Below are positions 60,637 to 64,000 of a stretch of DNA of 64,000 bases, piece by piece (the first letter of the stretch is position 1; the number at the start of each line of letters is the position of its first letter). Position numbers and translations under genes: made by a program. The stretch is taken from the NCBI RefSeq assembly GCF_900111965.1, contig NZ_FOJT01000002.1, positions 62,001-126,000 of the forward strand, in the 5' to 3' direction. The notes below the pieces were generated by a model. The model was not told the origin of the DNA, did no database searches, and worked only from the letters and a program-made list of their open reading frames with translations. The DNA comes from Flavobacterium swingsii (GTDB lineage: Bacteria; Bacteroidota; Bacteroidia; Flavobacteriales; Flavobacteriaceae).

Positions 60637-61830
60637 ATGAAAATAATAAAAATAGCATTTCTTTTCCTGACAACTATATCTTTTGCGCAAGACGGATATT
60701 GGGACAACCAACGAGTAACCAACAAAGAAATAAAACTTTCGGCAGGAGAGCGAATTCTAATCAAATCCGAAGATTTCCCCGACGGAACTACCGAATTTGT
60801 GTACCGAATCACCTTGCTCGACGAAAACCAAAAATTAGCTTCCGATTTATCATCATTACTCAAAGCTATTCCGGATCCTACAGGAATCACGCAAGGAACT
60901 GGAAGCGCCATTTCGTTAACTTCAAAAATATCGGGCGACGACAAATGTACTTATGCCATTTTTTCCGATAATAACAAAGCAACCGATTTTACAAAAACAG
61001 GAAACACAAAAAAATCCTGTTTGTATCAGAACAATCCCATAAACAAAGAAGTAAAAGTGATTTCTCTCGAAAAATCTACTTGTTTAGCAGACGATTCTAA
61101 AACAATTTGGTTTGGTTTCGAAAGCAAAAATTGGATTTTAGAACAAAAAATTATCCTCGAAATTGTTCCGTGGGTAGATGCAAAAGCAAGTAAAATTTGG
61201 AATCAAACCAACAAAAAAACTGTTCTTAATTTTATAAAAACAACCGAAATAGCATCTAAATTGCCAAATTCAGACGCTTTTTGCTTCAATATTATCGAAA
61301 AACTACAAAATGAATACAAGTTTTCAGTGTTTCAAAAATTGTCAAAAACGGAGAAACTGTCATTAATAAGTAAATTTGAAGACAAAGCATTAACAGAAAC
61401 AAATTCTGTCGAGATTTATAACAAAATTATCCGCCAAGAAGCTAAAACTTTAGCAAAAAAAGGAAAGTATGATGATGCAATTGCACTACTGAACGATAAA
61501 ATCATTAAGAAAAGCAAAGCATCGGTTTTAGACTACAATACTTTGGGTGAATTATACATTTACACCAAACAATTCGAAAAAGCGTTTAAAACGCTTAAAA
61601 TTGCCGAAAATTTAGATTCGAGCGAGCTTTTAGTGCAACTTAATTTAGCGCACACTTATATGTTTTTAGATAAAATGAGTGAATCTCGAGAAATTCATAA
61701 TAAGTACAAAGAGCAAAACGTATCTACAAATCAAACTTGGAAAAATAAAACCATCAACGATTTAGATAAATTCCAGAAAGCAAATTTACCAAATGATAAT
61801 TTCAAGAAAATTTTGAGATTAGCCGATTAA
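60637..61830 (+). CDS. secreted TPR-containing protein
   Basis: 397 residues: signal peptide about 1-18 (ISFAQ), an N-terminal beta region of unknown type (ILIKSEDFPDGTTEFVYRIT) with four Cys, and a helical half with tetratricopeptide-like repeats from about 255 (AKTLAKKGKYDDAIALLNDK, YNTLGELYIYTKQFEKAFKT, LNLAHTYMFLDKMSESREIH). A periplasmic scaffold role is plausible. No close named relative recognised. Starts about 90 bp after repeat copy 4. Confidence 0.85.
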   Translation: MKIIKIAFLFLTTISFAQDGYWDNQRVTNKEIKLSAGERILIKSEDFPDGTTEFVYRITLLDENQKLASDLSSLLKAIPDPTGITQGTGSAISLTSKISGDDKCTYAIFSDNNKATDFTKTGNTKKSCLYQNNPINKEVKVISLEKSTCLADDSKTIWFGFESKNWILEQKIILEIVPWVDAKASKIWNQTNKKTVLNFIKTTEIASKLPNSDAFCFNIIEKLQNEYKFSVFQKLSKTEKLSLISKFEDKALTETNSVEIYNKIIRQEAKTLAKKGKYDDAIALLNDKIIKKSKASVLDYNTLGELYIYTKQFEKAFKTLKIAENLDSSELLVQLNLAHTYMFLDKMSESREIHNKYKEQNVSTNQTWKNKTINDLDKFQKANLPNDNFKKILRLAD

Positions 61831-61845
61831 AAAAAGTTTTTTTTT

Positions 61846-61919
61846 GTCATTCCGACGAAGGAGGAATCTCATTATTTTTTAAGAATCAATTTATGAGATT
61901 CCTCCTTCGTCGGAATGAC
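61846..61919. repeat. 27-bp perfect palindrome (GTCATTCCGACGAAGG type)
   Basis: Arms 61846-61872 and 61893-61919 are exact inverted repeats with a 20-base AT-rich loop. The arm begins GTCATTCCGACGAAGGAGGA, related to the repeat inside copy 1 at 12966-13076. Lies 15 bp after the TPR gene stop, preceded by a T-run, and could act as terminator, but its sequence marks it as a dispersed element. Confidence 0.9.
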
Positions 61920-61967
61920 AAGCTAGCTAAAGATTATAAATTTAATAATCCAAAAATCTAAAATATT

Positions 61968-63017
61968 TTGAAAGCAACTTACCACAAATATATTCTCGAT
62001 TTCAAAAAACCATCAGGAACTTCACGAGGTGTTTTAACCCAAAAAGAAACTTGGCTTTTGGTCTTGCAAAACGACGAAAAAAAGGGAATAGGTGAGTGCG
62101 GAATTTTGCGTGGTTTGAGTTGCGATGATAGACCCGATTATGAAGAGAAATTGCAATGGGTTTGTACCAATATTCACTTAGGAGAAAAAGCACTTTGGGA
62201 AGCTTTAATCGAGTTTCCTTCCATTCAGTTTGGAGTAGAAATGGCGTTCCGATCATTAACTTCAGAAACTCCTTTTTTGTTGTTTCCTTCGGACTTTACT
62301 TTAGGCGAAAAAAGCATTCCAATTAATGGATTAATCTGGATGGGAGAGGCGCAAGATATGAAGCAACAAATCGAAGAAAAAATTGCGCAAGGTTTCAAAT
62401 GTATAAAGCTTAAAATTGGCGCAATAGATTTTGATAAAGAATTAGAATTATTACATTATATTCGTCAAAATTTCACTCCAGAACAAATAGAAATTAGGGT
62501 AGATGCTAACGGTGCTTTTAATGAAATTGAAGCTTTAGATAAATTAAATAAAATTACTGGTTATCAATTACATAGTATTGAACAACCAATACAAAAAAAT
62601 CATACTGACAGTATGTCAGAACTGTGTAAAAACAGTAAAATTGATATCGCACTCGATGAAGAACTTATAGGTATGTTTTCTTATCAAGAAAAAGAAGAAT
62701 TGTTACTTAAAATTAAGCCACAATACATCATTTTGAAACCTAGTTTTATAGGTGGTTTTCGAGGAACAAATGAGTGGATTTCGTTAGCCGAAAAACACAA
62801 TATTGGTTGGTGGATTACCTCAGCTTTAGAGTCAAATATTGGACTAAATGCCATTGCTCAATTTACCTTTTTGAAGCAAAATGTGATGCCTCAAGGTTTG
62901 GGTACTGGAGGTCTTTTTACGAATAATTTTGATTGTCCGTTGGAAGTAAAAAACGGACAATTGTTTTACAATCCAAACTTAAAATGGGCTGTAGGAATTG
63001 ATAATTTTTTGAAGTAA
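61968..63017 (+). CDS. menC: o-succinylbenzoate synthase
   Basis: 349 residues of the enolase superfamily, MenC branch. It dehydrates SHCHC to o-succinylbenzoate. Catalytic signs: KCIKLKIG (KxK), EIRVDANGAFNEIEALDKLN with the first metal Asp, HSIEQPIQ with Glu, DIALDEELIG with Asp, and YIILKPSFIGGF with the second Lys. The start is TTG at 61968 (KATYHKYILDFKKP); no ATG fits nearer, and family proteins begin at this point. Completes menD, menB, menA, menC in this window. Confidence 0.94.
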   Translation: MKATYHKYILDFKKPSGTSRGVLTQKETWLLVLQNDEKKGIGECGILRGLSCDDRPDYEEKLQWVCTNIHLGEKALWEALIEFPSIQFGVEMAFRSLTSETPFLLFPSDFTLGEKSIPINGLIWMGEAQDMKQQIEEKIAQGFKCIKLKIGAIDFDKELELLHYIRQNFTPEQIEIRVDANGAFNEIEALDKLNKITGYQLHSIEQPIQKNHTDSMSELCKNSKIDIALDEELIGMFSYQEKEELLLKIKPQYIILKPSFIGGFRGTNEWISLAEKHNIGWWITSALESNIGLNAIAQFTFLKQNVMPQGLGTGGLFTNNFDCPLEVKNGQLFYNPNLKWAVGIDNFLK

Positions 63018-63040
63018 AAAACAATCTTTTTTAACGGAAT

Positions 63041-63511
63041 TTAAGCGTGTTTATGAATATAACTTTGAAGTGATTTTTTGGCGTTTTGTTGTACTTTTTT
63101 CTGCATAAAATTAGTCCATCCTAACAAATAACCTTTCAGTCCAAGTGCTTGTTTTGTCCATTTGAAGAAGTCAAAATGATCGGTATGTTTGATGATTAAT
63201 CCGTCTTTAAATTCAAATTTTGCATCAATAATATTTACTACTTTTCTATTGGTTTGGCTAAAAATATAGGTCGCAATCCATCTTGCAGAACCTGATTTTC
63301 CATTGGTAACAACATCATAAAATTCGATTTTTAAGTTTCCTTTACTTCTTTCTAAAAGCATTTTCCACATCGATGTGACTTCTTTTTGGTTTAACTTTCC
63401 GAAAGCTGGATCTTCAAAAATGACATCTTTATGGTAACAACTTGCCATTTCTTCTCCATTAGAATTAGCAAAAGCAGTATAGAATTTTTGTATTAAAAGA
63501 GAATTTTCCAT
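63041..63511 (-). CDS. SnoaL/NTF2-like protein
   Basis: 156 residues of the NTF2-like superfamily: FYTAFANSNGEEMASCYHKD, VIFEDPAFGKLNQKEVTSMW, IDAKFEFKDGLIIKHTDHFD. These cone-shaped domains bind or isomerise small molecules; the function here is unknown. A ~30-residue basic helical tail (KKVQQNAKKSLQSYIHKHA) follows the fold. It lies six bases after the small membrane protein gene, on the same strand, and converges on menC. Confidence 0.9.
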   Translation of the reverse strand: MENSLLIQKFYTAFANSNGEEMASCYHKDVIFEDPAFGKLNQKEVTSMWKMLLERSKGNLKIEFYDVVTNGKSGSARWIATYIFSQTNRKVVNIIDAKFEFKDGLIIKHTDHFDFFKWTKQALGLKGYLLGWTNFMQKKVQQNAKKSLQSYIHKHA

Positions 63512-63517
63512 AGTTTT

Positions 63518-63754
63518 TTATTTTTTTAAACTTTTTATTAACCCTAAAAAGCTAACCATTGCCCACGTACCTTCGAGTATGACAAATGGTTTGTAATTGA
63601 TGAGCACCGATGCATAACAAGCGATAGAAGCGCCCAAAATGTTTAAGATAAAGAACAAAATGCCTTCTTTAGGAATTAGTCCAAATATATTGAGGAAATA
63701 GGCAACTAAAACAATTGAAACGCCTATTGTGCCAATGATGTCATTGTAAATCAT
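63518..63754 (-). CDS. CBU_0592-family small membrane protein
   Basis: 78 residues with three membrane helices (IIGTIGVSIVLVAYFLNIFG, ILFFILNILGASIACYASVL, FVILEGTWAMVSFLGLIKSL), matching the CBU_0592 family of unknown function. I start at MIYNDIIGTIG (63754); the 14 further residues in frame are translated promoter sequence, since a minus-strand TATCTTTG box lies at 63773-63780. Confidence 0.88.
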   Translation of the reverse strand: MIYNDIIGTIGVSIVLVAYFLNIFGLIPKEGILFFILNILGASIACYASVLINYKPFVILEGTWAMVSFLGLIKSLKK

Positions 63755-63772
63755 ATTGTATGTTATTAATTT

Positions 63773-63780
63773 CAAAGATA
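63773..63780 (-). promoter_or_regulatory. -7 box of CBU_0592/NTF2 operon
   Basis: Minus-strand TATCTTTG, exact match, 18 bases before the ATG at 63754. Confidence 0.5.
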
Positions 63781-64000
63781 AAAAACCATTCGTCAAGATA
63801 ATGGTTTGAATACTTTTTCTAATATTTGTATTATTTTTGCTATCAAGATTATTTTACTAGTCTTTTAATTTTTGTTAACGTTGTCTAACAATAAACCTAC
63901 ATGAACTTAAATTTTGCAAAAGGCAGCTAGATAGAATAGTTTCAAAACATCTAAAATTTAAAGGGTTTATTTGTATAGTTTGTATAATTTCTACTATTGC

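Noticed and set aside
60588-60971. 127-codon plus-strand frame overlapping the TPR gene start
   Set aside because: Out of frame with the TPR gene, which has signal peptide and repeats; the frame has odd composition and no domain.
63841-64000. Possible gene start near the right edge (ATG at 63901)
   Set aside because: The frame stops after nine codons; the rest of the edge is AT-rich without a supported gene, although TATTTTTG at 63832-63839 may be a promoter box for a gene beyond the window.

Overview
The window is a contiguous piece of an AT-rich bacterial chromosome, almost certainly from the Flavobacteriaceae (Bacteroidota), most like Flavobacterium. The signs are type IX secretion (T9SS) sorting domains of both type A and type B, a TonB receptor paired with a DUF4249 lipoprotein, many lipobox signal peptides, promoter boxes of the Bacteroidota form TAnnTTTG, a eukaryote-type NADP isocitrate dehydrogenase, a cyclophilin-FKBP fusion, and the block nudix / pyrE / SRPBCC / birA / rsfS / ftsH / LUD / cdsA / psd / ACBP. 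I see no phage, plasmid, insertion sequence, CRISPR array or defence island; most of the window is core chromosome.

Layout. 1-10 kb: truncated DEAD-box helicase, nudix hydrolase diverging from pyrE, SRPBCC protein, birA, then rsfS-ftsH and a tight LUD-cdsA-psd-ACBP-lipoprotein superoxide dismutase run. 10-14 kb (minus): folE, cysS, yidD, lgt. 14-19 kb: a small secreted protein and a 1623-residue adhesin-like T9SS protein with ten near-identical 74-residue Ig-like repeats. 19-28 kb: cyclophilin-FKBP isomerase, acetyltransferase, methyltransferase, DUF1569, trmD, an AraC/GyrI regulator, a secreted deiminase resembling peptidylarginine deiminase, rplS and icd. 28-36 kb: TonB receptor and DUF4249 lipoprotein, a 47-residue conserved miniprotein, tRNA-Arg(ACG), CHASE-PAS histidine kinase and its receiver, pentapeptide protein, aromatic-ring extradiol dioxygenase. 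36-50 kb: valS, DUF1573, aspartyl protease with PDZ, aminotransferase, cytochrome c lipoprotein, YitT, a split YeeE sulfur transporter pair, an alkylglycerol monooxygenase-like hydroxylase with a lysoplasmalogenase-like protein, clpS, prmA and a secreted choice-of-anchor I protein. 50-64 kb: menaquinone genes menD, menB, menA and menC interspersed with DUF2853, a CvfB-like RNA-binding protein, transglutaminase, UPF0173 and TPR proteins, ending with small minus-strand genes.

The most interesting material lies between genes. Four copies of an 80-110 bp element share conserved flanks around a central hairpin whose arm sequence differs completely from copy to copy but stays paired (12966-13076, 22116-22196, 38904-38976, 60463-60546). 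Two promoters carry four tandem TAATTC-type heptamers directly upstream of the -7 box, where the -33 element should be. Three genes begin just after degenerate AATAACC octamers. Large perfect palindromes occur at 52171-52216 and 61846-61919. At protein level the points of note are the repeat homogenisation in the adhesin, the secreted deiminase, the lipid-anchored superoxide dismutase with an altered second-sphere residue, and the ether-lipid gene pair.
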